A stretch of DNA of 64,000 nucleotides from Sphingomonas sp. CBMAI 2297 (GCF_029870595.1 NZ_JAPDIR010000001.1:62001-126000), one strand, 5' to 3'. Positions 7,472 to 18,077 are shown, counted from the stretch's first letter. Notes: a model not told the origin generated them from the letters alone. Numbers and translations are program-made.

Positions 7472-10426
7472 ATGTTCAAGCGTAATATCGCTCGTACGCT
7501 CCGTGCGGGGACCGCGCTCTCGGCGCTGTCTCTGGCCGCGAGCCTCCTCGCCGTCCCCGCTTTCGCGCAGGACACCGCCCCCGCCTCCACTCCTACCCCC
7601 AGCCAGAACCAGCCCGCGGCCGACGATGCCGAGATCGTCGTCACCGGCTCGCTGTTCGCGACTCGGGTGACGACGTCGCCGGTAACCACCGTCACGGCCG
7701 AATCGCTCGATCAGCGCGGCATCAGCACCGTCCAGGACGGCCTGCAGCGCCTGGCCGCCAACAACGGACCCTCGCTCACCAACAGCTTCTCGGCCAATGG
7801 CGCGTTCGCCGGCGGCGCGTCGGGCATCTCGCTGCGCGGCCTGACGACCAACTCGACGCTGGTGCTGTTCGACGGCCTGCGTGCGGCCTATTATCCGCTC
7901 GCCGACGATGCGACCCGCAACTTCGTCGATCTCAACACGATTCCGGACGACATCGTCGACCGCGTCGAAGTGCTGAAGGACGGCGCTTCGTCGACCTACG
8001 GCGCCGATGCGATCGCGGGCGTGGTGAACATCATCACCAAGCGCAGCTTCACCGGCCTTTCGGCCCGGGCCGAGGCCGGCGTCTCGCAGGACGGCATCGC
8101 GGCGACCCAGCGCTTCTCGGTGACCGCCGGCACCGGCGACCTCGATCGCGACGGGTTCAACGCCTATATCAGCGGCTTCTATTATCACGCTGATTCGGTC
8201 AACAACCGCGACCTGCCCTATCCGTTCAACTCGGACAACCAGACCGGGATCGGCGGGCCGAACAACCTGATCAACGGCGACAATTTCGGGACCACCTCCG
8301 CCGGCTCGAACCTTTATGTCGCGCCGAGTTCGGGCGGCCGCTACCAGCTGCTCGGGAGCGGCTGCGCCAATGGCACGCCGATCCAGACCACGGCGGCCCA
8401 ACAGGCCGCCAGTGGCCTGGTGCCCACGTCAATGTGCCAGCAGGACATGGTCAACCGCTACGGCGTGGTAGCGCCGGAGATCGATCGCTTCGGCTTCACG
8501 GCGCATGTCGCCAAGACGTTCGGCGATTCGACCGAGGCCTATCTGGAGCTCAACTTCCAGCAGTCGCGCAGCCAATATTCGGGCCTCCCTTCGTCGATCT
8601 ACGCCAATGCGCCGGCGGGCATCTATTCCCCGCCCTATTCGACGCGCGGCAGTGGCCCGAGCTTCGCGCCGGGCTCGGGCCCGCTGACGCTGCCGGTCTA
8701 TGTCTGCGCCGCGCGGGTGAACTGCACCGCGGCCAACGGCACGCTCAACCCGAACAATCCCTTCGCGGCTTCGGGCCAGACGGCGCTGCTAATCGGCGGC
8801 ATGCCCAACATCACGCGCTATGACGAGACGCGCAGCCGCGTGTATCGCGCCGCCGCGGGCATCAAGGGCAGCTTCGGCGACGACTGGAACTACAAGATCG
8901 ACGCGACGGCGATGCACACCGATCTGCGCCGCACGTCCAACGGCTATATCTATATCCAGCATCTGCTCGACGTGATCGCCGACGGCACGTACAATTTCGT
9001 CAATCCCTCGGCCAACAGCGCCGCGATACAGAGCTATCTGGCGCCGGAGCTCAACGTCGATGCCTCCTCGGATCTCTACCAGGTCCAGGCGAGCGTGAGC
9101 AAAGCGCTGTTCCAGCTCCCGGGCGGTCCGGTCCAGCTCGCCGTCGGCGGCTCGCTCTTCTACGAGGCGGTCGATGCGCCTTCGGCGAACAGCGACATCA
9201 ACGGGCCGACCCAGCGCTACTTCACGATCAACGCGTTCGGCACCGAGGGGCACCGCACGGTCGCCTCGGCATTCGGCGAGCTGAGCGTGCCGGTGTTCGA
9301 GTTCCTCGAGCTCAACGCGTCGGGCCGCTATGACCATTATTCGACCGGCCAGAGCAATTTCTCGCCGAAGGTCGGCGCGAAGATCAAGCCGTTCGAGATG
9401 CTGACCCTGCGCGGCAACTGGTCGCGCGGTTTCCGCATCCCCAGCTTCGGCGAGGCGAACGCATTGCCGACCACGGGCTATGTCACCAACTCGGCCGGCC
9501 TGTTCAACGATGCGTATCTGGCCCAATATGGCTGCTCGGTCGCGACCTTCAGCACCGCCTGCCCGCAATATCTGCGCACGGCGAGCTATGGCCAGACCAC
9601 GCTCGCCTCGCCGGACCTGAAGCCGGAGAAATCGCGCAGCATCACGCTGGGCGCCGTCTTCCAGCCGCTGCACAGCGTCTCGATCAGTGTCGATTACTTC
9701 AACATCAAGAAGACCGATGCGATCACGTCGCTCTCCTCGGGCGTGGCGCTCCAGGCCTATTATGCCGGCAATCCGATCCCGGCCGGCTACACGATCATCC
9801 CCGACGCGGCGGATCCGGCCCATCCGGGCGCGCTGCCGCGCGTGGCCTATGTCCAGTCGCACTATGTCAACGCCAACACCCAGAAGGCGGAAGGCATCGA
9901 CTTCGCCGCGAATGGCCGCTTCCGCTTCGGCGACGTGACCTGGACGAGCAACCTCGACGCGACGCTCATGCTGGAGCTCAGCACCACGCTGCCCGACGGC
10001 ACGCGCCAGACCTATGTCGACACGCTCGGCAACTTCAACCTCACGGCGGGCACGGGCACGTTCCGCTGGCGGGGCAGCTGGCTGAACAGCTTCGCGATCG
10101 GCAACTATACCCTCAGCGGCACGGTCAACTACACCTCCGGCTACAACCTGTCGGCGATGGACCAGGGCAATGCGTATGAGGATTGCGGCCTGGCGCCGTC
10201 GCCCGCCTATACCGGCTGCCGAGTGAAGAGCTACATCACGTTCGACCTGAACGCGACCGCCAAGATCGCGGACAAGTTCACCATCTACGCGAATGTGCTC
10301 AACCTGTTCGATCGCCTGCCGGGCATCGATCCGGTCACTTATGGCGCGTATCTCTACAATCCGGTCCAGGCCGGGGACAACATCTATGGCCGCCGTTTCA
10401 CGGTGGGTGCCAAGGTCAATTTCTGA
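7472..10426 (+). CDS. TonB-dependent outer-membrane receptor
   Basis: A 984-aa outer-membrane transporter energised by TonB-ExbBD. A signal peptide (MFKRNIARTLRAGTALSALS.., cleaved after VPAFA) is followed by a TonB-box-like DAEIVVTGS near residue 50. The plug domain has the typical ISLRGLTTNSTLVLFDG and VDRVEVLKDGASSTYGADAI segments. The long beta-barrel ends in GRRFTVGAKVNF with the C-terminal Phe needed for BAM assembly. Extracellular loops contain Cys pairs. It resembles the large sphingomonad receptors for complex ligands, but the substrate cannot be read from sequence. It is monocistronic, with its own upstream palindrome and a strong terminator. Confidence 0.95.
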   Translation: MFKRNIARTLRAGTALSALSLAASLLAVPAFAQDTAPASTPTPSQNQPAADDAEIVVTGSLFATRVTTSPVTTVTAESLDQRGISTVQDGLQRLAANNGPSLTNSFSANGAFAGGASGISLRGLTTNSTLVLFDGLRAAYYPLADDATRNFVDLNTIPDDIVDRVEVLKDGASSTYGADAIAGVVNIITKRSFTGLSARAEAGVSQDGIAATQRFSVTAGTGDLDRDGFNAYISGFYYHADSVNNRDLPYPFNSDNQTGIGGPNNLINGDNFGTTSAGSNLYVAPSSGGRYQLLGSGCANGTPIQTTAAQQAASGLVPTSMCQQDMVNRYGVVAPEIDRFGFTAHVAKTFGDSTEAYLELNFQQSRSQYSGLPSSIYANAPAGIYSPPYSTRGSGPSFAPGSGPLTLPVYVCAARVNCTAANGTLNPNNPFAASGQTALLIGGMPNITRYDETRSRVYRAAAGIKGSFGDDWNYKIDATAMHTDLRRTSNGYIYIQHLLDVIADGTYNFVNPSANSAAIQSYLAPELNVDASSDLYQVQASVSKALFQLPGGPVQLAVGGSLFYEAVDAPSANSDINGPTQRYFTINAFGTEGHRTVASAFGELSVPVFEFLELNASGRYDHYSTGQSNFSPKVGAKIKPFEMLTLRGNWSRGFRIPSFGEANALPTTGYVTNSAGLFNDAYLAQYGCSVATFSTACPQYLRTASYGQTTLASPDLKPEKSRSITLGAVFQPLHSVSISVDYFNIKKTDAITSLSSGVALQAYYAGNPIPAGYTIIPDAADPAHPGALPRVAYVQSHYVNANTQKAEGIDFAANGRFRFGDVTWTSNLDATLMLELSTTLPDGTRQTYVDTLGNFNLTAGTGTFRWRGSWLNSFAIGNYTLSGTVNYTSGYNLSAMDQGNAYEDCGLAPSPAYTGCRVKSYITFDLNATAKIADKFTIYANVLNLFDRLPGIDPVTYGAYLYNPVQAGDNIYGRRFTVGAKVNF

Positions 10427-10451
10427 TCCTTGGACGGGCCTGAAAGGAAAA

Positions 10452-10480
10452 GGGCGGTCCCGAAAGGGGCCGCCCTTCTT
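10452..10480 (+). terminator. rho-independent terminator after the TonB receptor
   Basis: GC-rich hairpin 26 bp after the receptor stop. Arm GGGCGGTCCC is followed by a GAAA tetraloop and GGGGCCGCCC (one mismatch/bulge), then TTCTTCGTT. It also separates the receptor from the convergent CaiB-family gene. Confidence 0.82.
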
Positions 10481-10500
10481 CGTTCCGGTGCCTGCCGGGG

Positions 10501-11607
10501 TCAGGGCCGCCTGGGGCTGGCCCGCTCGGCGGCCATGCGCTCGCCGTCGATCATGATCGGCGTGGCGATCCCCGGCAGGCCGTCACGCTCGATCTTCATG
10601 CCCCGCGCCGCCACCTGCGGATCGGCGAACACCTCGTCGACCGTGTTGATCGGCCCGGCCGGCACGCCTTCGGCCTCCAGCGCCTCGTAGAGATCGGCCT
10701 TGGCCCATTGCCGGATCGCCGCCTCGAGCAGCGGGATCAGCGCCACGCGGTTCACCACCCGCTGGGGATTGGTCGCGAAGCGCGGATCGGTGCCGTATTC
10801 GAGCCCGAGCACCCCGCACAGCTTGCGGAACTGCGAATCATTGCCCACCGCGATGATCAGCTCGCCATCCTTCGCGTGGAACGCCTGGTAGGGCACCAGA
10901 TTGGCGTGTCCGTTCCCCATCCGGTGCGGCACCTTGCCCGATGCCATCCAGCCCAGTGCCTGGTTGGCGAGCACGCCCACCTGGGTGTCGAGCAGCGCCA
11001 TGTCGATATGCGCGCCCGCGCCGGTAAGGTCGCGCTTCCTCAGCGCCGCCAGGATCGCCACCGCCGAATAGACGCCGGTGAAGATGTCGGCATAGGCGAT
11101 GCCGGCCTTTTGCGGCGCGCCGTCGGGCTCGCCGGTCAGCGACATGAAGCCGCCCATGCCCTGGATGATGAAGTCATAGCCCGCGCGCGGCGCATAGGGT
11201 CCGGTCTGGCCGAAGCCGGTGATCGAACAGACGATCAGCCGGGAGTGGCGCGCCCGCAGCGACGCCGCGTCGAGCCCGTATTTCAACAGCCCGCCGACCT
11301 TGTAGTTCTCGATCACCACATCGGCGTCCGCCACCAGCGCGTGCACCGCCGCCTGCCCCTCGGGGGTGGCGATGTCGATCGCCCGGCTCGTCTTGCCGCG
11401 GTTGCAGGCGTGGAAATAGGCGGCGTCGCGATTCTCGCCCTCGGCGTCGTGGAGGAAGGGCGGCCCCCAATGGCGGGTGTCGTCGCCTTCGCCCGGCCGC
11501 TCGACCTTCACCACCTCGGCGCCCAGATCGGCGAGCAGCTGGCCGCACCACGGGCCGGCGAGGATCCGCGCCAGCTCGACGACCCTGATCCCCTCCAGCG
11601 GCTTCAT
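10501..11607 (-). CDS. CaiB/BaiF family (class III) CoA-transferase
   Basis: A 368-aa family III CoA transferase that moves CoA between carboxylic acids through an aspartyl-CoA intermediate. The N-terminus has the family pattern EGIRVVELARILAGPWCGQL and GAEVVKVERPGEGDDTR. The central AGIAYADIFTGVYSAVAIL contains the expected catalytic Asp. The start at 11607 (MKPLEGIRVVEL) makes an ATGA overlap with the GNAT gene. Being the third gene of an operon led by glutaryl-CoA dehydrogenase, it is plausibly a succinyl-CoA:glutarate CoA-transferase (SUGCT-like) that feeds glutaryl-CoA to GcdH. That substrate is inferred from context only. Confidence 0.9.
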   Translation of the reverse strand: MKPLEGIRVVELARILAGPWCGQLLADLGAEVVKVERPGEGDDTRHWGPPFLHDAEGENRDAAYFHACNRGKTSRAIDIATPEGQAAVHALVADADVVIENYKVGGLLKYGLDAASLRARHSRLIVCSITGFGQTGPYAPRAGYDFIIQGMGGFMSLTGEPDGAPQKAGIAYADIFTGVYSAVAILAALRKRDLTGAGAHIDMALLDTQVGVLANQALGWMASGKVPHRMGNGHANLVPYQAFHAKDGELIIAVGNDSQFRKLCGVLGLEYGTDPRFATNPQRVVNRVALIPLLEAAIRQWAKADLYEALEAEGVPAGPINTVDEVFADPQVAARGMKIERDGLPGIATPIMIDGERMAAERASPRRP

Positions 11608-12122
11608 GGCCGGGTAATCTCGTAGATCAGGTGCGGCTTCATCTCGCCCGCCATCATCCGCTCGACCGTGCCCGGCCGCGCCACGCCGCCGATCTTCTCC
11701 ATGGCCCGGCGCGAGCGCAGATTCCCGACGCCCACGGTGAACACCGCAGTGCGCACGAACCGGTGGATGTGATCGAGCATCAGCCGCTTGATCTCGCGAT
11801 TGTAGACGCCGCCCCAATAGGCCCGCGCCAGATAGGTCCAGCCGATCTCGATCTCGTCGGCCTCGGGCACCCAATTGTCGAAGCGCGACGAGCCGATCAC
11901 GGTGCCGGTCGCCTTGTCGACAATGGTCAGCGCTCCGCCGCTGGCGATGCCGGCGTCGAAATAGGCGCGGAATACCGGCTCCTGCCAGCGGTCATGCGCC
12001 GGATGCACTTCCCAGAGGAGCGGATCGGAGGCGACCGCGAACAGCGCGTCCCAGTCCGCCGGCGTGCTGGGGCGCAGCATCACCAGCCCGCCTTCCAGCA
12101 TCGGCTGCCGATCGGGTGCCAT
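11604..12122 (-). CDS. GNAT family N-acetyltransferase (RimJ/RimL type)
   Basis: A 172-aa acetyltransferase of the RimJ/RimL-like GNAT branch. Seen: the N-terminal LRPSTPADWDALFAVA, the central strand EADEIEIGWTYLARAYWGG (positions ~88-106) and the acetyl-CoA region VGVGNLRSRRAMEKIGG. The substrate is unknown. It overlaps both neighbours by 4 nt (gcdH stop/own start at 12122; own stop/CaiB start at 11604), so it is translationally locked into the operon. A role tied to glutaryl-CoA metabolism or lysine acylation is speculation. Confidence 0.87.
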   Translation of the reverse strand: MAPDRQPMLEGGLVMLRPSTPADWDALFAVASDPLLWEVHPAHDRWQEPVFRAYFDAGIASGGALTIVDKATGTVIGSSRFDNWVPEADEIEIGWTYLARAYWGGVYNREIKRLMLDHIHRFVRTAVFTVGVGNLRSRRAMEKIGGVARPGTVERMMAGEMKPHLIYEITRP

Positions 12123-13306
12123 CAGAACGCCGCGATCCCGGTGATCGCCCGGCCCAGGATCAGGCCGTGGACGTCGTGCGTGCCTTCATAGGTGTTGACC
12201 GTCTCGAGGTTGATCGCGTGGCGCATCACATGGAATTCGGCCGAGATGCCGTTGCCGCCATGCATGTCGCGCGCGATGCGGGCGATGTCGAGCGCCTTGC
12301 CGCAATTGTTGCGCTTGATGATCGAGATCGCCTCGGGCGCGAGCGTCCCCTCGTCGAACATCCGGCCGGCCCGCAGCGCCGCCTGCAGCCCGAGCGCGAT
12401 CTCGGTCTCCATGTTGGCGAGCTTGAGCTGCACCAGCTGGTTCGCCGCCAGCGGCTTGCCGAACTGGGCGCGGTCGAGCGTATATTGCCGGGCGGCGTGG
12501 AAACAGGCCTCGGCCGCGCCCATGCTCCCCCAGGCGATGCCGTAGCGGGCGCGGTTGAGGCAGCCGAACGGCCCCTTCAGCCCCTGTACCTCGGGCAGCA
12601 GCGCGTCCTCGCTCACTTCCACCCCGTCCATCACGATCTCGCCGGTGATGCTCGCGCGCAGGCTCAGCTTGCCTTCGATCTTGGGCGCCGAAAGGCCCTT
12701 CATGCCCTTTTCCAGGACGAAGCCCTTGATGCCGCCGCCATGCGCCTCGCTCTTCGCCCAGACGACGAACACGTCGGCGATAGGCGAGTTGGTGATCCAC
12801 ATCTTGCTGCCGGTCAGCCGGTAGCCGCCGTCGATCTTCGCCGCGCGCGTGCGCATGCCGCCGGGATCGGAGCCGGCATCGGGTTCGGTCAGCCCGAAAC
12901 AGCCCACCCATTCGCCGGTGGCGAGCCTGGGGAGATATTTCCGCTTCTGCGCCTCGGTGCCATAGGCGTTGATCGGGTGCATCACGAGCGAGCTCTGCAC
13001 CGACATGGCCGAGCGATAGCCCGAATCGACGCGCTCCACCTCGCGCGCGACCAGCCCATAGGAGACATAGCCGAGCCCCGCGCCGCCATAGGCTTCGGGA
13101 ATGGTCGCGCCGAGCAGGCCCAGCGCGCCCATCTCGGCCATGATCTCGCGGTCGAACCGCTCTTCCAGATAGGCGCTGGTCACGCGCGGCAGCAGCTCGC
13201 CCTGCGCATAGTCGCGGGCCGCATCGCGGACCATCCGCTCCTCGTCGGTCAGCTGCGCATCGAGCCCGAAGGGGTCCGACCAGTCGAACCGGCCCATCTC
13301 TGCCAT
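12122..13306 (-). CDS. gcdH: glutaryl-CoA dehydrogenase
   Basis: FAD acyl-CoA dehydrogenase that oxidatively decarboxylates glutaryl-CoA to crotonyl-CoA in lysine/tryptophan catabolism. It is 394 aa, the usual length. Signatures: [21 protein letters not shown] (positions ~130-150; the Arg/Gly-rich insert is typical of GCDH rather than other ACADs), [40 protein letters not shown] and the catalytic-Glu segment [20 protein letters not shown] near the C-terminus. It is the first gene of the operon with GNAT and CaiB-family genes. A 114-bp gap separates it from the hem cluster. Confidence 0.93.
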   Translation of the reverse strand: MAEMGRFDWSDPFGLDAQLTDEERMVRDAARDYAQGELLPRVTSAYLEERFDREIMAEMGALGLLGATIPEAYGGAGLGYVSYGLVAREVERVDSGYRSAMSVQSSLVMHPINAYGTEAQKRKYLPRLATGEWVGCFGLTEPDAGSDPGGMRTRAAKIDGGYRLTGSKMWITNSPIADVFVVWAKSEAHGGGIKGFVLEKGMKGLSAPKIEGKLSLRASITGEIVMDGVEVSEDALLPEVQGLKGPFGCLNRARYGIAWGSMGAAEACFHAARQYTLDRAQFGKPLAANQLVQLKLANMETEIALGLQAALRAGRMFDEGTLAPEAISIIKRNNCGKALDIARIARDMHGGNGISAEFHVMRHAINLETVNTYEGTHDVHGLILGRAITGIAAF

Positions 13307-13420
13307 TTCCTCGTCCTTCTCTCGTCGGCCCGGCCAAGGCCGGGTGTTGCTCCGCCGTCCCGCTTAATGGCTCCGGTTCCCGGCGCGCGTCGGGATGACG
13401 GCATGGGGTATGCGGTGCGG

Positions 13421-14254
13421 CTATCCCGCCTGCCGGGCGGGCGGCGACGGCACGTCCATCGCGGCGCGTTCGATCTCGGCAAGGCCGGCACGGGCCGCGA
13501 CATAGCGCCGGGCGGCACCGGTCCAGCTCTCGGCGACCGCGACGCCGGGCATATGGGCCACCTCGGCGAGCGCCGCCTCGACATCGCCGCGGTCGAGCGC
13601 GCGGCGGGCACGGCGCAGCCGCTCGGCGGGGAGCGGGCTCGGCGTGTCGGCCTGGCGCAGCACCACCAAGTCGCCGAGCATCCGGCGCACCCGGTTCCAC
13701 AGGCTGTCGCCCGGATCATTGGCGAGGCGCGGCCCCAGCGTGTCGAGCGCGAGCCGCAGATCCTCGAGCGTCACCGGCTGGGCGGCGGCGCGCAGGATCG
13801 CGGCGACGGCGTCGCCGTCATGCTCGCCGAAACGCTGCTTGAGCTGGCCCTCGAGCGGTCCCAGCGGCTGGCCGCGCTCGAGCGCGCGCCGTGTCGCGAG
13901 GACGATCAGCATCCGCTCGGCGCGCGTCGCATAGGAAGCGGCATTGCGGGCGCTGCCGTCGGCGTCGCGCAGGCGCAGCTCGATCTGATCCAGCTTGCCC
14001 GCCAGCAGCGTCTCGCGCGCGCTGAGCGTGGCGAGGTCGGTGCCCGGCGGCAGCGCCGGCACCACCGGCTGCGCGCTGGCATTGGGAGAGGGCAGGGGCG
14101 CCGGCGCGGGCGGGCGCGGCGAAAGCCCGCCGGCCAGCCCGACGGCGGCGATGGTCACGCCGATCCCGCCGGCGAAGGCGATCGTGCCGATCAGGCTGGC
14201 GCTGCGCCACCAGGGCACGCGCGGCGCCGCGGGCGCGAAGGTCTCGTCGCTCAT
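13421..14254 (-). CDS. membrane-anchored hypothetical protein in the hemCD cluster (mitofilin/HemX-like position)
   Basis: A 277-aa protein with one N-terminal membrane segment ([20 protein letters not shown], residues ~18-37). A Pro/Ala-rich linker ([13 protein letters not shown]) and a helical periplasmic domain rich in Ala, Leu and Arg follow. It sits 32 bp downstream of hemD, where alphaproteobacteria usually carry a COG4223/mitofilin-like gene. That topology fits, but I see no motif that proves homology. The start at 14254 gives [16 protein letters not shown] before the membrane segment. It may organise the inner membrane or the haem enzymes; function unknown. Confidence 0.75.
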   Translation of the reverse strand: MSDETFAPAAPRVPWWRSASLIGTIAFAGGIGVTIAAVGLAGGLSPRPPAPAPLPSPNASAQPVVPALPPGTDLATLSARETLLAGKLDQIELRLRDADGSARNAASYATRAERMLIVLATRRALERGQPLGPLEGQLKQRFGEHDGDAVAAILRAAAQPVTLEDLRLALDTLGPRLANDPGDSLWNRVRRMLGDLVVLRQADTPSPLPAERLRRARRALDRGDVEAALAEVAHMPGVAVAESWTGAARRYVAARAGLAEIERAAMDVPSPPARQAG

Positions 14255-14286
14255 GGGGCCCTTATTCGCCGCGTGGCCCGGCCCGG

Positions 14287-14955
14287 TCAATCGGCGAGCT
14301 GCAGGGCGAGTGCGATCAGCGTGTCCGCCCGCAAGTCGGCGGCGACGGCGACGCGGAGCCAGCCCCGGCCCGCCGCTTCGGCCGCGCGTGCACTGATCGC
14401 TGCGATGCCGGTGGCTGCGCGGTGATCCGGCGCCACCAGCTCGGCGAGCCGTGCCCCGGCCCGGGGGGACTGGACGAGCGCGACCGCGCCGTGCAGCCGC
14501 GCTGCCTGTTCGGGCGCGATCGGCAGCGGTTCGCTGGCATAGACGGTGATCGCCCGGGCGATGATGCCGCCGGCTTCGAGCATCCGATCGCGCCCGCCCA
14601 GCAGCAATGCCCGGCGCACGCCGGCGGCTTCGGCTGCGGCCACCAGCGCGGCCCCGTCGCCGGTGCCGGCATGGGCGACGGCGAAGCCCGCCCGCCGCGC
14701 CGCAGCGGCGGTCGCGCCGCCCACCGCATGCACCGGCAGGCTCCGCAGCGCGGCCAGCTCCGTCCCGCCATGGCGCAGGGCATTGGCGCTGGTCAGCAGC
14801 AGCGCGTCGAACGCTGCCGGATCCGGAGCGCACCAGTCGACCGGCGCGGCGGCGAACAGCGGCAGGCGGATCGCCATGCCCCCCGCCGCTTCGATCGCCG
14901 CGATGGTCGCGCCGTTGCCGGGCTCGGGCCGGAGCACGGCGATCGGGCGGCTCAC
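14287..14955 (-). CDS. hemD: uroporphyrinogen-III synthase
   Basis: A 222-aa enzyme that cyclises hydroxymethylbilane with inversion of ring D. HemD sequences diverge strongly. Supporting features are the N-terminal [18 protein letters not shown], the [11 protein letters not shown] segment in the middle, [17 protein letters not shown], and the C-terminal [15 protein letters not shown] with [20 protein letters not shown]. The position directly after hemC with a 4-nt ATGA overlap makes the call strong. It acts in the cytoplasm in tetrapyrrole synthesis. Confidence 0.92.
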   Translation of the reverse strand: MSRPIAVLRPEPGNGATIAAIEAAGGMAIRLPLFAAAPVDWCAPDPAAFDALLLTSANALRHGGTELAALRSLPVHAVGGATAAAARRAGFAVAHAGTGDGAALVAAAEAAGVRRALLLGGRDRMLEAGGIIARAITVYASEPLPIAPEQAARLHGAVALVQSPRAGARLAELVAPDHRAATGIAAISARAAEAAGRGWLRVAVAADLRADTLIALALQLAD

Positions 14956-15866
14956 CCCTCGAACAATCGGCGGACCGCTGCCGGCGCGCGTGCCAGCAGA
15001 TCGCGGGCGAGCGCGGCGGGCAGCGCATGGTCGAGCGGCGCGCCCTCGATCGCGCCATGGACATGCGCGGCGCCGTCCTCGGAAAGCAGCTCGGCCTCGA
15101 GCGTCAATATGCCTCCCTCGATCGTCGCCAGCGCGGCGACGGGTGAGTGGCAGCCGGCCCGGAGCGCAGCGAGCAGCGCCCGCTCGGCGGCGATGCAGCC
15201 ATGGGTCTCGACATGGTCGATCGCGCGCAGCAGCTCGCGGGCATGGGTGTCGTCGGCGCGGATCTCGACGCCCACGGCACCCTGGGCCGGGGCGGGGAGG
15301 AGGATGTTGGTGGGGATCGGCGTGCCGACGTCATGGCGCCCGAGCCGGGCCAGCCCGGCGGCGGCGAGCAGGGTCGCGTCGGCTTCTCCCTGGGCCAGCC
15401 TGGCCAGCCGCGTGTCGACATTGCCGCGGAACAGCACGATCGACAGGTCGGGCCGCAGCTTGCGGATCTGCGCGGCGCGGCGCGGCGAGCTGGTGCCCAG
15501 CACGCCGCCTTGCGGGATCGCCGCGATGGATGCGGCGCCCACCAGCCGGTCGCGGACATCGGCGCGGGGCAGCATCGCGGCGATCGCGATCATCTCGGGC
15601 CGCAGGGTCTCGACGTCCTTCATCGAATGGACCGAGGCGTCGATCTCGCCGGCGAGCAGGGCGCGGTCGAGCTCCTTGGTCCACAGCGCCTTGCCGCCGA
15701 TCTCGGCGAGCGGACGGTCCTGCACCTTGTCGCCGGTGGTGCGGATCACGACGATCTCGAAGTCGGTCACCGGCCGCGCGTGCGCGGCGGCGAGCGCGTC
15801 GCGCACCATCTCCGCCTGTGTCAGCGCGAGCGGCGAGCCCCGGGTACCCAGTTTGAAAACGGCCAT
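14952..15866 (-). CDS. hemC: porphobilinogen deaminase (hydroxymethylbilane synthase)
   Basis: A 304-aa enzyme that polymerises four porphobilinogens on a dipyrromethane cofactor. The catalytic Asp84 sits in DASVHSMKD. The cofactor-binding Cys239 lies in RAGCHSPVA. Arg-rich [10 protein letters not shown] and FRGNVDTRL bind the carboxylates. The start at 15866 gives [19 protein letters not shown], the canonical N-terminus; upstream in-frame codons are non-homologous. It is divergent from tsaD across 211 bp and coupled to hemD. Confidence 0.97.
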   Translation of the reverse strand: MAVFKLGTRGSPLALTQAEMVRDALAAAHARPVTDFEIVVIRTTGDKVQDRPLAEIGGKALWTKELDRALLAGEIDASVHSMKDVETLRPEMIAIAAMLPRADVRDRLVGAASIAAIPQGGVLGTSSPRRAAQIRKLRPDLSIVLFRGNVDTRLARLAQGEADATLLAAAGLARLGRHDVGTPIPTNILLPAPAQGAVGVEIRADDTHARELLRAIDHVETHGCIAAERALLAALRAGCHSPVAALATIEGGILTLEAELLSEDGAAHVHGAIEGAPLDHALPAALARDLLARAPAAVRRLFEG

Positions 15867-15913
15867 GTCGTTCGCCTTACCGGCTCGTGTGCCGCTTGTC
15901 GAAGCGGACACTC

Positions 15914-16007
15914 TTGTTCGCGCGGAGGCACAGGGAGGGCAGAGGGTTTCGAGGCCTCTACGCGGCGGTTTTACTTCTCCGCGCTCTCCGCGCCTCCGCG
16001 CGAACAA
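15914..16007. repeat. 16-bp perfect inverted repeat in the hemC-tsaD intergenic region
   Basis: Arm 1 TTGTTCGCGCGGAGGC (15914-15929) is the exact reverse complement of arm 2 GCCTCCGCGCGAACAA (15992-16007), with 62 bp between. The sequence around arm 2 (CTCCGCGCTCTCCGCGCCTCC) is internally repetitive. The element lies in the divergent region of hemC and tsaD. It looks like a dispersed intergenic palindromic repeat more than an operator, given its arm length and spacing. Confidence 0.7.
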
Positions 16008-16077
16008 AAATCCCGAACTTCGACAATCGCCTCCCGACACCCTAGATGCGCAAGCAACGGAGTATGAAACGAACGAC

Positions 16078-17103
16078 ATGGCCCTGATCCTCGGCCTCGA
16101 ATCGAGTTGCGATGAAACCGCCGCCGCATTGGTCACCACCGATCGGCGGGTGCTGGCGCACAAGCTGGCGCGGCAGGAGGCTGCCCATCGCCCCTATGGC
16201 GGCGTCGTGCCCGAGATCGCCGCGCGCGCGCATGTCGAGGCGCTCGGCCCGCTGATCGAGGGCGCGTTCGCGGAAGCGGGCGTCACCCTCGCCGATGTCG
16301 ACGCGGTCGCCGCCACGGCCGGCCCGGGCCTGATCGGCGGAGTCATGGTCGGCCTGGTCGCCGGCAAGGCGCTCGCGCTGGCGGGCGGCAAGCCGCTGAT
16401 CGCGATCAACCATCTGGAAGGGCACGGCCTCTCGCCGCGGCTCACCGATCCGGACCTCGCCTTTCCCTATCTGCTGCTGCTCGTCTCGGGCGGCCATTGC
16501 CAGCTGCTGCTGGTCGAGGGCGTGGGCCGCTACCGGCGCCTCGCCACCACGATCGACGACGCCGCCGGCGAAGCGTTCGACAAGACCGCCAAGATGCTCG
16601 GCCTCGGCTTTCCCGGCGGTCCGGCGGTCGAGGAAGCGGCGGCGCGCGGCGATCCTCGGGCGGTGCCGCTGCCGCGTCCGCTGCTCGGCTCGGCGGAGCC
16701 CCATTTCTCCTTCGCGGGCCTGAAGAGCGACGTGGCGCGCAAGGTCGGCCGCTATGGAGTCGAGGATATCGCGGCCTCGTTCCAGCAGGCGGTGGTCGAT
16801 TGCCTGGTCGATCGCACGCGCCGGGCGATGGCGCAGGTGCGGGCGACGGCGCTGGTCGTCGCCGGCGGCGTCGCCGCGAACAAGGCGGTGCGCGGCGCGC
16901 TGGAACGATTGGCGGCGGAAGCCGGCATGCGCTTCGTCGCGCCGCCGCTCTGGCTCTGCACCGACAATGCGGCGATGATCGGCTGGGCGGGGGCCGAACG
17001 GTTCCTCGCCGGGTTCAGCGATCCGCTCGACACGCCGGCGCGGGCGCGCTGGCCGCTCGATCCGGATGCGGAGAAGGTGCGCGGCGCGGGAGTGAAGGCA
17101 TGA
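16078..17103 (+). CDS. tsaD: tRNA N6-threonylcarbamoyladenosine transferase subunit TsaD
   Basis: Catalytic subunit of the TsaBDE complex that transfers the threonylcarbamoyl group to A37 of ANN-decoding tRNAs. It is 341 aa. The N-terminus [16 protein letters not shown] is diagnostic. Metal-binding H112 and H116 lie in [22 protein letters not shown] and the C-terminal [14 protein letters not shown] and [12 protein letters not shown] complete the ASKHA fold. The start is the ATG at 16078; the much longer open frame upstream is only an antisense shadow of hemCD. It overlaps gpsA by ATGA. Confidence 0.97.
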   Translation: MALILGLESSCDETAAALVTTDRRVLAHKLARQEAAHRPYGGVVPEIAARAHVEALGPLIEGAFAEAGVTLADVDAVAATAGPGLIGGVMVGLVAGKALALAGGKPLIAINHLEGHGLSPRLTDPDLAFPYLLLLVSGGHCQLLLVEGVGRYRRLATTIDDAAGEAFDKTAKMLGLGFPGGPAVEEAAARGDPRAVPLPRPLLGSAEPHFSFAGLKSDVARKVGRYGVEDIAASFQQAVVDCLVDRTRRAMAQVRATALVVAGGVAANKAVRGALERLAAEAGMRFVAPPLWLCTDNAAMIGWAGAERFLAGFSDPLDTPARARWPLDPDAEKVRGAGVKA

Positions 17104-18077
17104 GGATAGGGGTGATCGGCGGCGGCGCCTGGGGCACGGCCCTGGCCCAGGTCGCGGCGCGTGGCGGCGAGGACGTGCTGCTCTGGGCGCGCGAAGACGA
17201 AGTCGTCGAGAGCGTGAACACCCGTCACCGGAACGATCTGTTCCTCTCCGGCGTGCCGCTCAGTCCCTCGATCCGCGCCACGCGGGCGCTTTCGCAGCTT
17301 TCGGACCGGGACGCGCTGCTGGTGGTCGCGCCCGCCCAGCATGTCCGCGGCGTCCTTTCCCAGCTCCCCGTCGGCACCACGCCGCTGGTCCTCTGCGCCA
17401 AGGGGATCGAGGCCGGCACCAAGCTGCTGGTCGGCGAGGTGGCCCATCAGGTCGCGCCCGGGGCGCCGCTCGCAGTGCTGTCCGGGCCCACCTTCGCCCA
17501 TGAGGTCGCGGCGGGCAAACCCACCGCCGTCACGCTGGCCTGCGAGGACGAGGGGCTGCGCGCCCGCCTTGCCGAGCGGCTGGCCGGCCCCGCCTTCCGC
17601 ACCTATGGCTCGGCCGACCTGGTGGGGGCGGAGATCGGCGGGGCGGTCAAGAACGTCCTCGCCATCGCCTGCGGGGTGGTGGAGGGCGCCGGCCTCGGCC
17701 TCAACGCCCGCGCCGCGCTCATCGCCCGGGGCTTTGCCGAGATGACGCGCTTCGGCCTAGCCCGCGGTGCCCAGGCGGAGACGCTCACCGGCCTGTCCGG
17801 CCTGGGCGACCTGGTCCTCACCTGCTCCTCCACCAATTCGCGCAACTTCTCGCTCGGCCTCGGCCTCGGCCAGGGGAAGCAGGCGGCGGCGCTGCTGGCC
17901 GATCGCAAGACGGTGGCCGAGGGCGCCTTCACCGCGCCCGTCCTGCGCGAAGCCGCGCGGGACGCGGGAATCGACATGCCGGTGACGGAGGCGGTCAACG
18001 CCCTGCTCGAAGGCGTTCCCGTGGCGCAGGTGATCGAAGTGCTGCTCAGCCGGCCCCTGCGGGAAGAAATGGCATGA
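17100..18077 (+). CDS. gpsA: NAD(P)-dependent glycerol-3-phosphate dehydrogenase
   Basis: A 325-aa enzyme that reduces dihydroxyacetone phosphate to sn-glycerol 3-phosphate for phospholipid synthesis. The N-terminal Rossmann motif is [13 protein letters not shown] (residues ~5-17). Substrate-site motifs are [15 protein letters not shown] and [17 protein letters not shown] (catalytic Lys), with [14 protein letters not shown] toward the C-terminus. It is the middle gene of the tsaD-gpsA-DUF1697 unit, with 4-nt overlaps on both sides. Confidence 0.97.
   Translation: MRIGVIGGGAWGTALAQVAARGGEDVLLWAREDEVVESVNTRHRNDLFLSGVPLSPSIRATRALSQLSDRDALLVVAPAQHVRGVLSQLPVGTTPLVLCAKGIEAGTKLLVGEVAHQVAPGAPLAVLSGPTFAHEVAAGKPTAVTLACEDEGLRARLAERLAGPAFRTYGSADLVGAEIGGAVKNVLAIACGVVEGAGLGLNARAALIARGFAEMTRFGLARGAQAETLTGLSGLGDLVLTCSSTNSRNFSLGLGLGQGKQAAALLADRKTVAEGAFTAPVLREAARDAGIDMPVTEAVNALLEGVPVAQVIEVLLSRPLREEMA

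Noticed and set aside
12116..14425. 769-codon plus-strand open frame
   Set aside because: Antisense to gcdH and the hem-cluster membrane protein, with no recognisable motif.
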